Below, piece after piece: positions 44,550-55,703 of a DNA stretch of 64,000 nt. This DNA comes from Verrucomicrobium sp. (GTDB taxonomy: Bacteria; Verrucomicrobiota; Verrucomicrobiia; Methylacidiphilales; UBA1321), in contig JAFIGT010000008.1 of the NCBI GenBank assembly GCA_017849585.1, forward strand, positions 45,497 through 109,496, read 5' to 3'. A model generated the notes under the pieces. It was not told where the DNA came from and ran no database searches. It worked only from the letters and a program-made list of their open reading frames with translations. The position numbers were made by a program, and so were the translations under genes. How positions within the stretch are numbered: position 1 is the first letter of the stretch; each line of letters opens with the position of its first letter.

Positions 44550-46145
44550 CTACGACTTCCAGCTTGGTTCCTTCTGCGGCTTCACCGAGCGCACAACGGA
44601 ACTGAAAGCCGATTTTTTTCTAGGCTGAACTTCCGAGGCGAATGAGTGCGGCTCGGAAGTACCGGGGGCCGATTTCGGCGCAGTCCGATGCTGTCCCTGA
44701 CCCTGCACGATTTCATCCAGCTGCGTGGCGAGTGACTTGAGTTCCTCCGCCTGGGCGCTCAATTCCTGAGAGGCGCTCGCGGCTTCCTCCGCTCCGGCGG
44801 CGTTGGTTTGGGTGACCTTGTCGAGTTGCGACAGCGCCGAATTAATCTCCTTCACACCGCGGCTCTGCTCTTCGGAGGAATGCACAATCTGGCTCATCGC
44901 CTCGTCAACGCTGCCCACGTTGGCGCCGATCGATTTCAATCCAGTCTGCACCTGGCCCGCGACCACTTCCACCTCGGAAAGAATTTTAGTGATTCCTTCA
45001 TTCACCCGCACACCGAGTTCACTGCGATGAATGGCATTCTCGATTAACCCCGACGTTTCCGTCGCCGCATCAGCACTGCGCTTGGCCAGCGAACGCACCT
45101 CGTCCGCCACTACGGCAAAGCCCATGCCGGATTCCCCCGCCCGCGCCGCCTCCACAGCGGCGTTCAGCGCCAGGATGTTCGTCTGGAAAGCAATCTCATC
45201 GATGGTCTTGATGATCTTCGCAATCGAATCGCTGGAGGATTTGATCTGCTCCATCGCATCCGTCATCTGACCGGAAGATTTCGCCAGCTCGTCAATGCGC
45301 GCGTGCAGCGTATCCATCTGCTCCACATTTTTTTCCGTCACCTCCCGCGCCTCCGTGGTGAGCTTTTTCACCGACTGCGCCTGTTGAGTCGTCGCCAGAA
45401 TGCTGGTCGAGATTTCCTCCATCGACGCCGAGGTCTCCTGCAACGAAGCCGCCTGCTCGCTCGCTCCCTGTGCCAGCGACTGGCTGGAAGAAGCCACCTC
45501 GTGCGAAGCGTCTGCGGTCTGTCCCGAAGCAAGATCAAGTGCGCTGCCCACCACCTGGATGCGACGCGACAACCACACCGCGCTGCCCACTCCAAAAGCG
45601 ATGCCGAGCGCAAATGCCCCCATGCTGACCGCGATATTAATGAAAGTCATTAAGGCGTGCGCCCGCTCGATTTGCCTATCCAAATCACCATCAATCTTTT
45701 TCAGGCACCCTTCGATTTTTCGCGCGGCATCCATCACCGGCTTCTCCAGCTCGAGAAACGAAACGCCGCCCTGCTTTTCCGCTTCCACCTGATTCAGAAA
45801 GCACGTGAGGTAGACGTCCGTGGTGGCGGTCGCCTCGGCCAGCAATTTCTGGTTTTCCTCGGACAGCGTCTCCTTGCGGATATCCTTCGTCTGGATCGTC
45901 TGCATGGCAGCCACATGATCCCTCACCTTGCCAATGTACTGGGCTTCCTTGCGTAAAAAGTAGTTCTTCTCCTGGCGCCGGGCGTTCAGCAACTCGATCT
46001 GCACCTGATTCAGTCGCTCACTAATCCGGGAAACAGCTTTCAGCCGATGCTGCTCCACCAATCCAATCACGCCTATCACAAGCGGCAAAAGCGCCATAAT
46101 GATGAAGGCACAGATCAGCTTCGTCTTCAGCGATAATCGTTCCAT
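44550..46145 (-). CDS. Methyl-accepting chemotaxis protein without HAMP domain
   Basis: The 531-residue protein has a first membrane helix ([20 protein letters not shown]), a four-helix-bundle-like periplasmic sensor to about 165, a second membrane helix ([21 protein letters not shown]) and a cytoplasmic signalling coiled coil. [20 protein letters not shown] with [13 protein letters not shown] is the conserved hairpin tip that contacts CheA/CheW. After the second helix the sequence passes straight into the signalling region with no recognisable HAMP domain. No CheR/CheB tether pentapeptide at the Ser/Lys-rich tail. It is divergent from a FliA-type sigma factor, in keeping with a motility locus. 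Confidence 0.92.
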   Translation of the reverse strand: MERLSLKTKLICAFIIMALLPLVIGVIGLVEQHRLKAVSRISERLNQVQIELLNARRQEKNYFLRKEAQYIGKVRDHVAAMQTIQTKDIRKETLSEENQKLLAEATATTDVYLTCFLNQVEAEKQGGVSFLELEKPVMDAARKIEGCLKKIDGDLDRQIERAHALMTFINIAVSMGAFALGIAFGVGSAVWLSRRIQVVGSALDLASGQTADASHEVASSSQSLAQGASEQAASLQETSASMEEISTSILATTQQAQSVKKLTTEAREVTEKNVEQMDTLHARIDELAKSSGQMTDAMEQIKSSSDSIAKIIKTIDEIAFQTNILALNAAVEAARAGESGMGFAVVADEVRSLAKRSADAATETSGLIENAIHRSELGVRVNEGITKILSEVEVVAGQVQTGLKSIGANVGSVDEAMSQIVHSSEEQSRGVKEINSALSQLDKVTQTNAAGAEEAASASQELSAQAEELKSLATQLDEIVQGQGQHRTAPKSAPGTSEPHSFASEVQPRKKSAFSSVVRSVKPQKEPSWKS

Positions 46146-46570
46146 AGGTAATCCTCGTTCAAGGTGGCAACGTCACGTGGCTCCATGGTGGAACACAAGT
46201 GACTTTTGATCACATCGACCATTCAGCACCGCTCATCATTTATTTACGATAAGCACCGTTCGATTGAAGCTATCTGAATGGGGCAATGCTAATTCCTAAT
46301 AGCTCTGCCACCGTCAACGCCTCTGTTCTCCTCATATATTCCAACAACAAAGCCGATACTCTCAATAAGGGTGAAGCCCCCTTCATGTTGACGGCAATAG
46401 ACCCCAGTTCCGGTCAAAAGCGGGAATATTTTTCCCGCGCTTAAATTGCCTAAAAGGAAAATTTGACCTAGCCATCCGAACTTTAGAACTATCTGTTTTC
46501 GTTTTTTATTTTTTTAAGTCGTTTCCGCAAAAAGACTTATACAAAAGCGCTCACGCATTCATGTCAGCCA

Positions 46571-46587
46571 TGGCACTGCCCGTGCAT
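46571..46587 (+). promoter_or_regulatory. Sigma-54-type (-24/-12) promoter before sigma factor gene
   Basis: TGGCACTGCCCGTGCAT matches TGGCAC-N5-TTGCAT at all but one position; GG (46572-46573) and GC (46584-46585) are exactly 10 bases apart. Transcription would start near 46597, 90 bp before the ATG of the FliA-type gene. Confidence 0.68.
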
Positions 46588-46605
46588 TAAGAATGGCATG
46601 CGAGA

Positions 46606-46658
46606 GATTCGGTCCGTGAACGAAACGTTGGATGTGTGACCAACGAAAGGCCTGAATC
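46606..46658 (+). promoter_or_regulatory. Nested-hairpin 5' leader of the sigma factor gene
   Basis: GATTCGG (46606-46612) can pair with CCTGAATC (46651-46658), enclosing the hairpin CGTTGG (46626-46631)/CCAACG (46640-46645). It lies between the predicted start of transcription and the AGGAGA ribosome-binding site at 46675-46680. Confidence 0.4.
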
Positions 46659-46687
46659 GCCCGCCAACAATACCAGGAGAAAACACC

Positions 46688-47464
46688 ATGCCCGCCCTGC
46701 TCGAAAAGGAACAAATCAAAGTCAGCCAAACCGTCCGCGCCTTCTCACAGAAGACCAACCGTGAGGAATTGATTGAATCCATGCTCCCGCTGGTGAAACA
46801 CATTGTCGCCCGCATGGGAATGTACCTTCCCTCCCACGTCCACAAGGACGAACTCACCAGTGCCGGTATTCTCGGCCTGATTGATGCCGTGGACCGCTAC
46901 GATGCCAAAAAGGGCAGCGGACTGAAAGCGTACTGCGCCGTCCGCATCAAGGGAGCCATTCTTGACGAACTTCGCCGCCTCGACTGGGTGCCCCGCTCCG
47001 TTCACCGCGACGCCAAGCGCATGGCCGAAGCCCAGGACCGCGCCGCACAACGACTCGGTCGCGAGCCAATGGAAGAAGAGATCCGCGCCGAACTCGGTGT
47101 TTCCCGCAAACAATTCAATCACCTGCTCGAACGCATCAAGCCCACCACCTTCTTCTCCCTGCAGGAACCCGCCTTCGGCAGCGATGAACCCGACGCCGTG
47201 ATGCAGGAAGAAGTCGTCGCCGATCACAACGCAATTGACGCCTCCGAACAGCTCCTCCGTCAGGAAGATCGCGAGCTCCTCCACGAAGTGCTCAGCCGTA
47301 TGCCGGTTCCCCACCAGCAGGTGCTGACGCTCTACTACATGGAAGGCCTTCGCCTCAAGGAAATCGCCGAAGTGATGAAGCTCACGGAATCCCGCGTGTC
47401 GCAGATTCACACGCTCGCCATGAGCCGTCTCCAGGTCGCTTTCCAACGCGAACGCATCAAGTAA
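46688..47464 (+). CDS. fliA: FliA/WhiG-family RNA polymerase sigma factor
   Basis: The 258-residue protein has sigma regions 2 (LVKHIVARMG, LTSAGILGLIDAVDRYD, FKAYC-like LKAYCAVRIKGAILDELR), 3 (RDAKRMAEAQDRAAQRLGREP) and 4 (VLTLYYMEGLRLKEIAEVMKLTESRVSQIHTLAM), the FliA arrangement lacking region 1.1. FliA directs late flagellar and chemotaxis genes. AGGAGA precedes the ATG by eight bases. It is divergent from a chemoreceptor and carries a sigma-54-type promoter. A GCAGGGC/GCCCTGC hairpin without a T run follows the stop. WhiG-like use in another regulon remains possible. Confidence 0.9.
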   Translation: MPALLEKEQIKVSQTVRAFSQKTNREELIESMLPLVKHIVARMGMYLPSHVHKDELTSAGILGLIDAVDRYDAKKGSGLKAYCAVRIKGAILDELRRLDWVPRSVHRDAKRMAEAQDRAAQRLGREPMEEEIRAELGVSRKQFNHLLERIKPTTFFSLQEPAFGSDEPDAVMQEEVVADHNAIDASEQLLRQEDRELLHEVLSRMPVPHQQVLTLYYMEGLRLKEIAEVMKLTESRVSQIHTLAMSRLQVAFQRERIK

Positions 47465-47625
47465 GCAAGCAAATGGCAGGGCCCCTCCGAGCCCTGCATC
47501 GGTCACTGGCTCGCGTGGCTCGCCGCTCTCGGCGAAGGCCGTACTCGGATCGGACGCGAGCCCGAGAGGTTGCAAGATCATGTCGCATGGCTGGCGTTTG
47601 CGACAAATCATGCTAGCTTGACCGG

Positions 47626-50301
<2,676 letters not shown>

Positions 50302-50367
50302 CCAGCGTGACACTGGACCCAATAGCGGATTGGCTACGCAATCGCTTCAAGACCTTCGCACTCACAC

Positions 50368-50406
50368 TCCGTCATCCCGAGCGCAGTCAAGGCATCGGGC
50401 AAGGGG
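50368..50406 (+). repeat. Dispersed intergenic repeat, copy 1
   Basis: A 39-base unit beginning TCCGTCATCCCGAGCG and ending ATCGGGCAAGGGG. A second copy with three mismatches lies at 51316-51354; the two flank the epimerase gene in the same orientation. Confidence 0.75.
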
Positions 50407-50465
50407 AGGTGATCTTTCTTCGAACATTTCCTTTTGTGAAATGCGAATTTGTTTAGAATTTCTCC

Positions 50466-51284
50466 ATGCCCCGCCATACCCTCATCGTCGGTTGCGGCTA
50501 CGTTGGCAGCGCCATCGCGCGATCCCTCGTCGCTGCGGGTAAACGCGTCACCGGCTGGGTCCACACCGAGGCAAGCGCCGCGCCCCTCCGCGCGGAGGGA
50601 CTTTCCATACTCGTCGGGGATATCAATAGCGCCGAGGCTTGGGCCGATGTGCCGACAAACATTGATGCCGTCATTCACTGCGCCTCCTCCAATCGTGGCG
50701 GAGCTGGAGCCTATGCCGATGTCTATCGCGAAGGACTCCGCCGCATCATCCAACGTTTTCCAACCGCGCGCCTCCTTTTCACCTCCTCCACCTCCGTCTA
50801 TGCCCAGACCTCCGGCGAATGGGTCACGGAACTCTCCCCCGCTGAACCCACCAAGGAAACCGGCCAGATCCTGCGCGAAGCGGAACAGCTCGGGCTCGAC
50901 CATGGCGTGATCGTCCTACGGCTCGCCGGTATCTATGGCCCCGGTCGCGGCGTTTTGCTGGAACGATTGAAAAAGGGCGAAGCCGTCATCGAAGGCGACG
51001 GCATGCGCTGGATCAACCAGATCCACCGCGACGACGCCGCCAGCGCCGCCATCCATTTACTCCACCACGGGAAACCCGGCGAGATCTACAACGTCTGCGA
51101 CAACGAACCCGTCACCTACTACGATTACTACCGCTGGATGAGTGAACAATTACAAGTCCCCCTGCCCCCCTTTGGCCCCCTCAAAACCGACCGCAAACGC
51201 GGCCTCACCAACAAGCGCGTCTCCAACGCCAAACTCCGCGACCTCGGCTGGGAACCGACGCATCCGTCCTTTCGAACGGCGTAA
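50466..51284 (+). CDS. NAD-dependent epimerase/dehydratase family protein
   Basis: The 272-residue protein is a short extended-type SDR: GxxGxxG-type IVGCGYVGSAIARSL at the N-terminus for NAD(P), HCASSN, LLFTSSTSVYAQ and GIYGPGRG as the family landmarks. The usual YxxxK is not clearly present; EAEQLGLDHGV stands in that place, as in YeeZ-like proteins, so it may lack classical epimerase chemistry. Cytoplasmic, role unknown. It stands alone between two copies of a dispersed intergenic repeat. Confidence 0.85.
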   Translation: MPRHTLIVGCGYVGSAIARSLVAAGKRVTGWVHTEASAAPLRAEGLSILVGDINSAEAWADVPTNIDAVIHCASSNRGGAGAYADVYREGLRRIIQRFPTARLLFTSSTSVYAQTSGEWVTELSPAEPTKETGQILREAEQLGLDHGVIVLRLAGIYGPGRGVLLERLKKGEAVIEGDGMRWINQIHRDDAASAAIHLLHHGKPGEIYNVCDNEPVTYYDYYRWMSEQLQVPLPPFGPLKTDRKRGLTNKRVSNAKLRDLGWEPTHPSFRTA

Positions 51285-51315
51285 CGCCTCGCTCCCCCGG
51301 AGATGGCCACCCCCA

Positions 51316-51354
51316 TCCGTCATCCCGAGCGAAGTCGAGGGATCGGGCAAGGGG
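51316..51354 (+). repeat. Dispersed intergenic repeat, copy 2
   Basis: Second copy of the unit at 50368-50406, three mismatches in 39 bases, 32 bp after the epimerase stop. Confidence 0.75.
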
Positions 51355-51376
51355 GCGGCTTTTCCAGTGCAAATCC

Positions 51377-51826
51377 CTACATGCTGATCTTCAGTACAAC
51401 CTTCTTCACCGCCTGATCCTTGCCGTGCGAACAATTCGGCTTGTGACCATCATGCGGGAACAAAATCGAAAAATCGCCCGGACGCATCACCAGCGCCTGA
51501 TCATCCGCGCCCGTCGCCTTCAACACATCCTTCTCCTCCTTGTACGGCTCCGTCACCGTCAGCAGGCCCGCCGGCAGATGATAAATCAACTCCTCACCCG
51601 TCACGATATACTGCAAATCGATGTACTTCTTGTGCGCCTCATACTTGCGCTGCGACGCAGGCGACGTCGTGTAACTCTGCACCATCGCAAACACGCGATC
51701 CCCCTCGATCGCATACTTCCCATCCGGCGTCGCTGGGTCGAATTTCAACAGATAGTCAAACGCGGCACCAATGCCGGGGTGAACGCCCCGGTAACGGAGC
51801 TGCTGGTCAATGTGGTCGTAGATCAT
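51377..51826 (-). CDS. YhcH/YjgK/YiaL (NanQ-like) family protein
   Basis: The 149-residue protein has the cupin-like beta barrel of the YhcH family: KYEAHKKYIDLQYIVTGEE with metal-binding His residues, and ILFPHDGHKPNC near the end. E. coli NanQ speeds anomer exchange of sialic acid and other members act near sugar isomerases, so a sugar mutarotase role is likely. It lies alone on the minus strand, just before the broken tRNA-Lys, and is the last core-type gene before the putative island. Confidence 0.9.
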   Translation of the reverse strand: MIYDHIDQQLRYRGVHPGIGAAFDYLLKFDPATPDGKYAIEGDRVFAMVQSYTTSPASQRKYEAHKKYIDLQYIVTGEELIYHLPAGLLTVTEPYKEEKDVLKATGADDQALVMRPGDFSILFPHDGHKPNCSHGKDQAVKKVVLKISM

Positions 51827-51909
51827 AAATTTACAGGCTAAAATTCCTTCCTACTGGACTAAATCCTCTGCCGGAATAAGCAAGCCAGCAATTTTTCTGC
51901 AAAACGTTC

Positions 51910-51938
51910 TTGCACGAAAGCAGGCCATCCCTTATTTT
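51910..51938 (+). promoter_or_regulatory. Sigma-70-type promoter of the tRNA-Lys remnant
   Basis: TTGCAC (51910-51915) and TATTTT (51933-51938) are separated by 17 bp, with the tRNA fragment beginning 15 bp downstream. The promoter survived although the tRNA did not. Confidence 0.5.
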
Positions 51939-51953
51939 CAACGCTCCCTTACC

Positions 51954-51991
51954 GCCTCGGTAGCTCAGTTGGTAGAGCAGGTGGCTCTTAA
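51954..51991 (+). pseudogene. 5' half of a tRNA-Lys(CTT) gene, cut after the anticodon loop
   Basis: GCCTCGG, TA, the D arm GCTC/GAGC, the 5' anticodon strand GGTGG and the loop CTCTTAA are all normal; the anticodon is CTT. The 3' anticodon strand should read CCACC but the sequence is GTAGC, and no T arm or acceptor 3' strand follows. The break falls exactly at the end of the anticodon loop, a common crossover point for tRNA-targeting integrases. Confidence 0.82.
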
Positions 51992-52118
51992 GTAGCTTCC
52001 TGAGTTTTGCGCCATTTCTCGAACGTTTGCAAGACGTTGCGCTATCGAAAGATCCCGCAAGTTTGAGTTTGCACGACATTGTGCAGTTTGGCTCACTTTT
52101 GCCCATTTTCTAGGCCAG

Positions 52119-52171
52119 ACCGTATAAAAGCACCGTATAAAATTTTACTCAGATTTCGTTGGGGACCGTAT
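52119..52171 (+). repeat. Short direct repeats near the tRNA junction
   Basis: ACCGTATAAAA at 52119-52129 and 52132-52142, then ACCGTAT at 52165-52171. Closely spaced direct repeats beside a tRNA target are typical of integrase arm-binding sites. Confidence 0.4.
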
Positions 52172-52554
52172 TGTCAATAGTCGTATTATGGTGAGCTATT
52201 TCAGACTGCTCTTGTAGTTCTTGCTGCCTTATCGAGACGGCGATGAAGAAACGATGCCATGGTCAATAAATCAAGGGCATCCTGCTCGGAAATGCTCCAG
52301 AGAACTCTCGGCGCATGCGCACTTGGATTACGAAACGTACCAAATACAGCCACCGCCAACCATCTTTATTTAACTACATATGATCCCAGCTTTGTTGATC
52401 TGGGACGACTCGCTGTGCGTATTGGAATGTTACGAGTCAACGGTATTGCCACCCACAAAATCTCTCTTACTATGAACGGGAAAGCGATCCCAGGGCAAAC
52501 CGTTTTGAATCGATTTTGCACCGAGGAATAGATTTTACCGTAAGTCGACCCCCA

Positions 52555-52662
52555 AACAGCGGAGCGGCTTAGGTGCGGACTTTGAAGGTATTCGCTATGA
52601 GAGCAGGTCAGATTCCTAGTGGACTCTGAGAGCGAAACCACGGTGCATTTGAGTCCGCTGTT
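52555..52662. other. Possible structured RNA or miniature inverted-repeat element
   Basis: AACAGCGGA (52555-52563) and TCCGCTGTT (52654-52662) are perfect inverted copies enclosing 90 bases. Inside, GGACTC (52621-52626) can pair with GAGTCC (52651-52656) as an alternative, and GTGG with CCAC. It lies 18 bp after the GH42 stop codon. Confidence 0.35.
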
Positions 52663-52680
52663 ATGGGGCTCCCCTAGCGA

Positions 52681-54813
52681 CTAAGCCAAAATCCTCGTCT
52701 GCCACGCTGGAAGCAGGATTTCGCAGGCTCCGGCAGAAAAGTCATAGGAGTTTTCGGATAGAATGTCGCGCAGGGCACCCTGTGCGCTTTTCACTCGAAG
52801 CATGAAGACGAGATCCCTTGGGCTGAGGTTAATGAGAAAGTGGGTTTTGGTTCCATTATCGTCAGAGAGCGCACCGATCTCTACTTCATCCTTCGGGCTG
52901 AGTCCGGTGATTTCGTAGTCGCTAGTGATACCATGCTTTTGCAGCGCCTTGCCTAGGAATGTAGAAAAGTCCACTGAAGGCTTGAGCTCATAATCGCGAA
53001 ACGGCTGATATCCGAACCAGAGCACTTGCCCCTTTTCAACCTGCCTCGATATAATTGCGGTCGACTTGTCAGGCCACGCTCCAAGGATCTGACAGTTCTT
53101 ATCTTGAACATGGAGGATAGATCGGTAGTTACCATTGACCGTCAAGCTTCCACCATCGGACAACGAGACGTCTGTTGATTCAGCGCCGAGGAGAAAGTCA
53201 TTGATGTAGGCACCGAACAATTTGCGCAGTCCCTGCCCTGGCGCTTGCAATTGGTTGACGGCGTTCTCATTGAAGATACCAAAACGCTGATCAGCGATTA
53301 CGACCCCACCCTTTCGGATAAAGTCCGCGATCGCATCAGCTAGCAACTTGTCCAAACTCAGCGCACAAGGTACCACCAGGACTTTGTATTTGGACAGAAT
53401 CCCTTCCTCACGGACTTGGACATCACTAACGCAGTCTGTGGGAATATGAAGATCACGAAAAACACGCGAAGCGCCATATCGCGCAAGTTGCCATTCCCTG
53501 AACAGATTGGCGACATGCGTGTAGAGCGCATTGTCCGAAGAGTGTAGAACGGCTACCTTTGATTGATACGTTCGATTCAGAAAGAGCTTCTCATTAGAAA
53601 GGAATGTCTCTGCCACCTTCGCATTGAGCTTGGCGCGCTCGGTAATGGAGCCGTCCCATGCGGTGAGATTGAAAGTATCCGTCTGCGTATCGGTGGCGCG
53701 CCCGCCAAATTTCCAGAGGAGAATCGCTTTGGCTCCGTGCAGGACAGAAAGCCAATGAGTGCTCTCGCGGCGCAATCCGTCAGCAACTTCGGGCGGGCAT
53801 GCTGTGGGGTTATAAACCTGTCCAGCCTCGGTTTCCAAGACCCAGAAGCCCTTGGCGGGATCATTTGAGCTGCCACGTACTGATGAAAGCCCTGAATTCA
53901 GCGCGGACACTCTTCCTTCTCGCTCGATGTCCGAATAGAAAGAGAAACCGGTAATATCCAGATGGCGTGCCTGACTCCATAGGTCTGGTATGCCGTGCCA
54001 AGAAACGTCTCCGTAGACCGCAGTCGTTACGATGTTGCTGGAGGTGGGGCGCTTGAGCCTATCGTGTTCATGCACCAGATCGTTAACGCGATCCACCCAG
54101 GAAGCCACTCGATCCTGATTGAAATGCAACCAATCCAAGCGCGCCACAAAACCGCTGGCCAGAAAGCCTGTCCCGAGTCCGGGTTCGATCTCTTCCCATT
54201 TTCGGTAGCAGACAGGGAACTCAGTACCCCATATCGTATTCAAGGCGTCGAGATTGTCATTATATTTGGCTTTGAGCCAATTTCGGAATTTGGCTAAGGT
54301 CCGGGGGCAGTAGCATTGCGGTTGCAGGTAAGCCTCGTTCCAGACATTCCAGCCAAACAGAGACTTCTGATTCGCGTATCGTTTGACCATTCTGACGGTG
54401 AATGCTTCCGCCTTGGATTGATAAAGATCGTCGTCGGTACAGAGCAATTTGTGAGGGCCAAACGAGGTCTCGGGATGCTGCGGATCTTTCACCACTTCCT
54501 GGCAGTGATAATCACGAATCAGCCAGCGAGGCGGATAAATTCCTCCGAATGTAGCAAAGACACCGCCCACGTTAAGGAGAACATCCATTTCGTACTTCTC
54601 GGCAAGTTCGAAAATCCTGTCGACTTTAGAGAAATCAAATTGCCCCTCCTCGATCTCAATTCGATCCCACGCGACGAAGCAGCGAACGGCATTGAAATGA
54701 AGCTCCTTCATCGTTTTGAAGTCACGATCCCACACAGACATGTCTACATCGCCACTTTTGGCGTAGGGACAATAGCTGACACCGAATCTTAGCTTGTTGC
54801 TGACTGAGTTCAT
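52681..54813 (-). CDS. GH42 beta-galactosidase-like enzyme
   Basis: The 710-residue protein has a TIM barrel (RFGVSYCPY at the start, GWNVWNEAYLQPQCYCP with the acid/base Glu near 170, WVLETEAGQVYNP with the nucleophile Glu near 330), an amidotransferase-fold trimerisation domain (VLVVPCALSLDKLLADAIADF) and a short C-terminal beta domain, the GH42 order. TLAKFRNWLKAKY is a GH42 hallmark that follows the acid/base strand. No signal peptide, so it should cleave imported beta-galactosides. It lies downstream of an SDR gene on the same strand after 45 bp, with the AraR-like gene divergent. Confidence 0.88.
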   Translation of the reverse strand: MNSVSNKLRFGVSYCPYAKSGDVDMSVWDRDFKTMKELHFNAVRCFVAWDRIEIEEGQFDFSKVDRIFELAEKYEMDVLLNVGGVFATFGGIYPPRWLIRDYHCQEVVKDPQHPETSFGPHKLLCTDDDLYQSKAEAFTVRMVKRYANQKSLFGWNVWNEAYLQPQCYCPRTLAKFRNWLKAKYNDNLDALNTIWGTEFPVCYRKWEEIEPGLGTGFLASGFVARLDWLHFNQDRVASWVDRVNDLVHEHDRLKRPTSSNIVTTAVYGDVSWHGIPDLWSQARHLDITGFSFYSDIEREGRVSALNSGLSSVRGSSNDPAKGFWVLETEAGQVYNPTACPPEVADGLRRESTHWLSVLHGAKAILLWKFGGRATDTQTDTFNLTAWDGSITERAKLNAKVAETFLSNEKLFLNRTYQSKVAVLHSSDNALYTHVANLFREWQLARYGASRVFRDLHIPTDCVSDVQVREEGILSKYKVLVVPCALSLDKLLADAIADFIRKGGVVIADQRFGIFNENAVNQLQAPGQGLRKLFGAYINDFLLGAESTDVSLSDGGSLTVNGNYRSILHVQDKNCQILGAWPDKSTAIISRQVEKGQVLWFGYQPFRDYELKPSVDFSTFLGKALQKHGITSDYEITGLSPKDEVEIGALSDDNGTKTHFLINLSPRDLVFMLRVKSAQGALRDILSENSYDFSAGACEILLPAWQTRILA

Positions 54814-54858
54814 TTTAATATAAGGATTTTTGTTAGCTTTGCGATCTAGCGGCCAATG

Positions 54859-55689
54859 TTACGCGGGATAATGCATGCCACCATTGATGTTGACCGTTTC
54901 ACCAGTCACGCTGCCATTCTGAAGAACGAATAAAACGGCATTCGCAATTTCATCCATTGATGAAGCCCGTCCAATCGGCACCCGTGAGATCTCGCTGGCG
55001 TACTTTTCTGCGCTCAATCGTTTGTGAATATTTTCCGTCGCCACCACACCCGGTGCCACCGTATTGACCGTAACACCCAAGGGAGCTCCCCACTCTGCAA
55101 AGGAGCGAGTCAAACCGTGCATACCCAACTTGGAAACACCGTAGGCGATCATGTTTCGCTCCGCCGGAACAAAAGAGCGCACTGAGGAAATATTGACGAT
55201 GCGACCCCAGCGGCGGTCACCGATCTGTTGCATGAATTTCCACGAACTGAGATAGGCACCCTTCAGATTCACTTTCATCACCATGTCCCACCATTGCCCC
55301 TCCGTCATATCGGCACTACGCCGCCAAGGATCCAGTCGCGCATTATTGATCAGAATATCAACTGCGCCATATGCGTGCTGGATTGCGCTAAATAGATCGC
55401 TCACCGCTTCTTCATCCGAAATATCGGCTTCGAATTCCGCGGCCTTACCTCCGGCATTCTGGATGAGATCAACAACGTTTTTGGCCAACCTGCCTCCGCC
55501 CAGATGGTTGATCGCCACGTTACAGCCCTCCCCAGCAAGTCGGATCGCCATAGCTCGCCCCAATCCCTGAGAAGAACCGGTAATCAGAGCCGTGCGCCCT
55601 TTAAGTGAACTCGAAGGTTCCGACCCTACTAGGTCGTTCGATTCGAGCAACTGTTCGTCGAATTTCTTCGTAATATTTGAGCTTGTCAT
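54859..55689 (-). CDS. Short-chain dehydrogenase/reductase (SDR)
   Basis: The 276-residue protein has a 30-residue extra N-terminus, then the classical SDR motifs: TGSSQGLGRAMAIRL for NAD(P), LINNARL, NISSVRS with the catalytic Ser, and YGVSKLG with Tyr and Lys. GGMHYP closes the domain. It resembles 3-oxoacyl-ACP-reductase/gluconate-dehydrogenase types, and near a galactonate-dehydratase-like gene a sugar or aldonate dehydrogenase is likely. An ATG at 55689 lies 14 bp from the palindrome TGTATATACA. Confidence 0.9.
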   Translation of the reverse strand: MTSSNITKKFDEQLLESNDLVGSEPSSSLKGRTALITGSSQGLGRAMAIRLAGEGCNVAINHLGGGRLAKNVVDLIQNAGGKAAEFEADISDEEAVSDLFSAIQHAYGAVDILINNARLDPWRRSADMTEGQWWDMVMKVNLKGAYLSSWKFMQQIGDRRWGRIVNISSVRSFVPAERNMIAYGVSKLGMHGLTRSFAEWGAPLGVTVNTVAPGVVATENIHKRLSAEKYASEISRVPIGRASSMDEIANAVLFVLQNGSVTGETVNINGGMHYPA

Positions 55690-55703
55690 TGTTCTCTTTT
55701 AAC

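Larger units (their letters stand above)
46146..46687. other. 542-bp divergent promoter region, no gene
   Basis: The gap between the chemoreceptor and the sigma factor genes holds no credible coding region. It carries a sigma-54-type promoter (46571-46587), a nested-hairpin leader (46606-46658) and an AT-rich stretch around 46500 with TTTAAGTC/GACTTATA as a weak inverted pair. Confidence 0.7.
51992..52680. other. Non-coding junction next to the broken tRNA
   Basis: This 689-bp stretch has no convincing gene; a 90-codon plus-strand frame at 52259-52531 and a minus-strand open frame near 51960-52150 are unrecognised. It contains three ACCGTAT copies (52119, 52132, 52165), the first two extended to ACCGTATAAAA, and a dyad that can fold at 52555-52662. 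It may be the decayed edge of an integrated element. Confidence 0.6.

Noticed and set aside
46333..46359. Possible sigma-28 promoter (CATA-N15-GCCGATAC)
   Set aside because: The -35 part does not match TAAA and it lies 330 bp before the gene; the sigma-54-type site is much better.
46606..46658. c-di-GMP (GEMM) riboswitch in the sigma factor leader
   Set aside because: The leader folds, but the conserved GEMM bases and tetraloop receptor are not present, so only an unnamed hairpin is reported.
51960..52150. Minus-strand open frame running from the junction into the tRNA remnant
   Set aside because: It looked like a possible integrase remnant, but I could not identify any recombinase motif and it ends inside the tRNA half.
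52259..52531. 90-codon plus-strand frame in the tRNA junction
   Set aside because: No recognisable domain, no ribosome-binding site and an unusual composition; not called as a gene.
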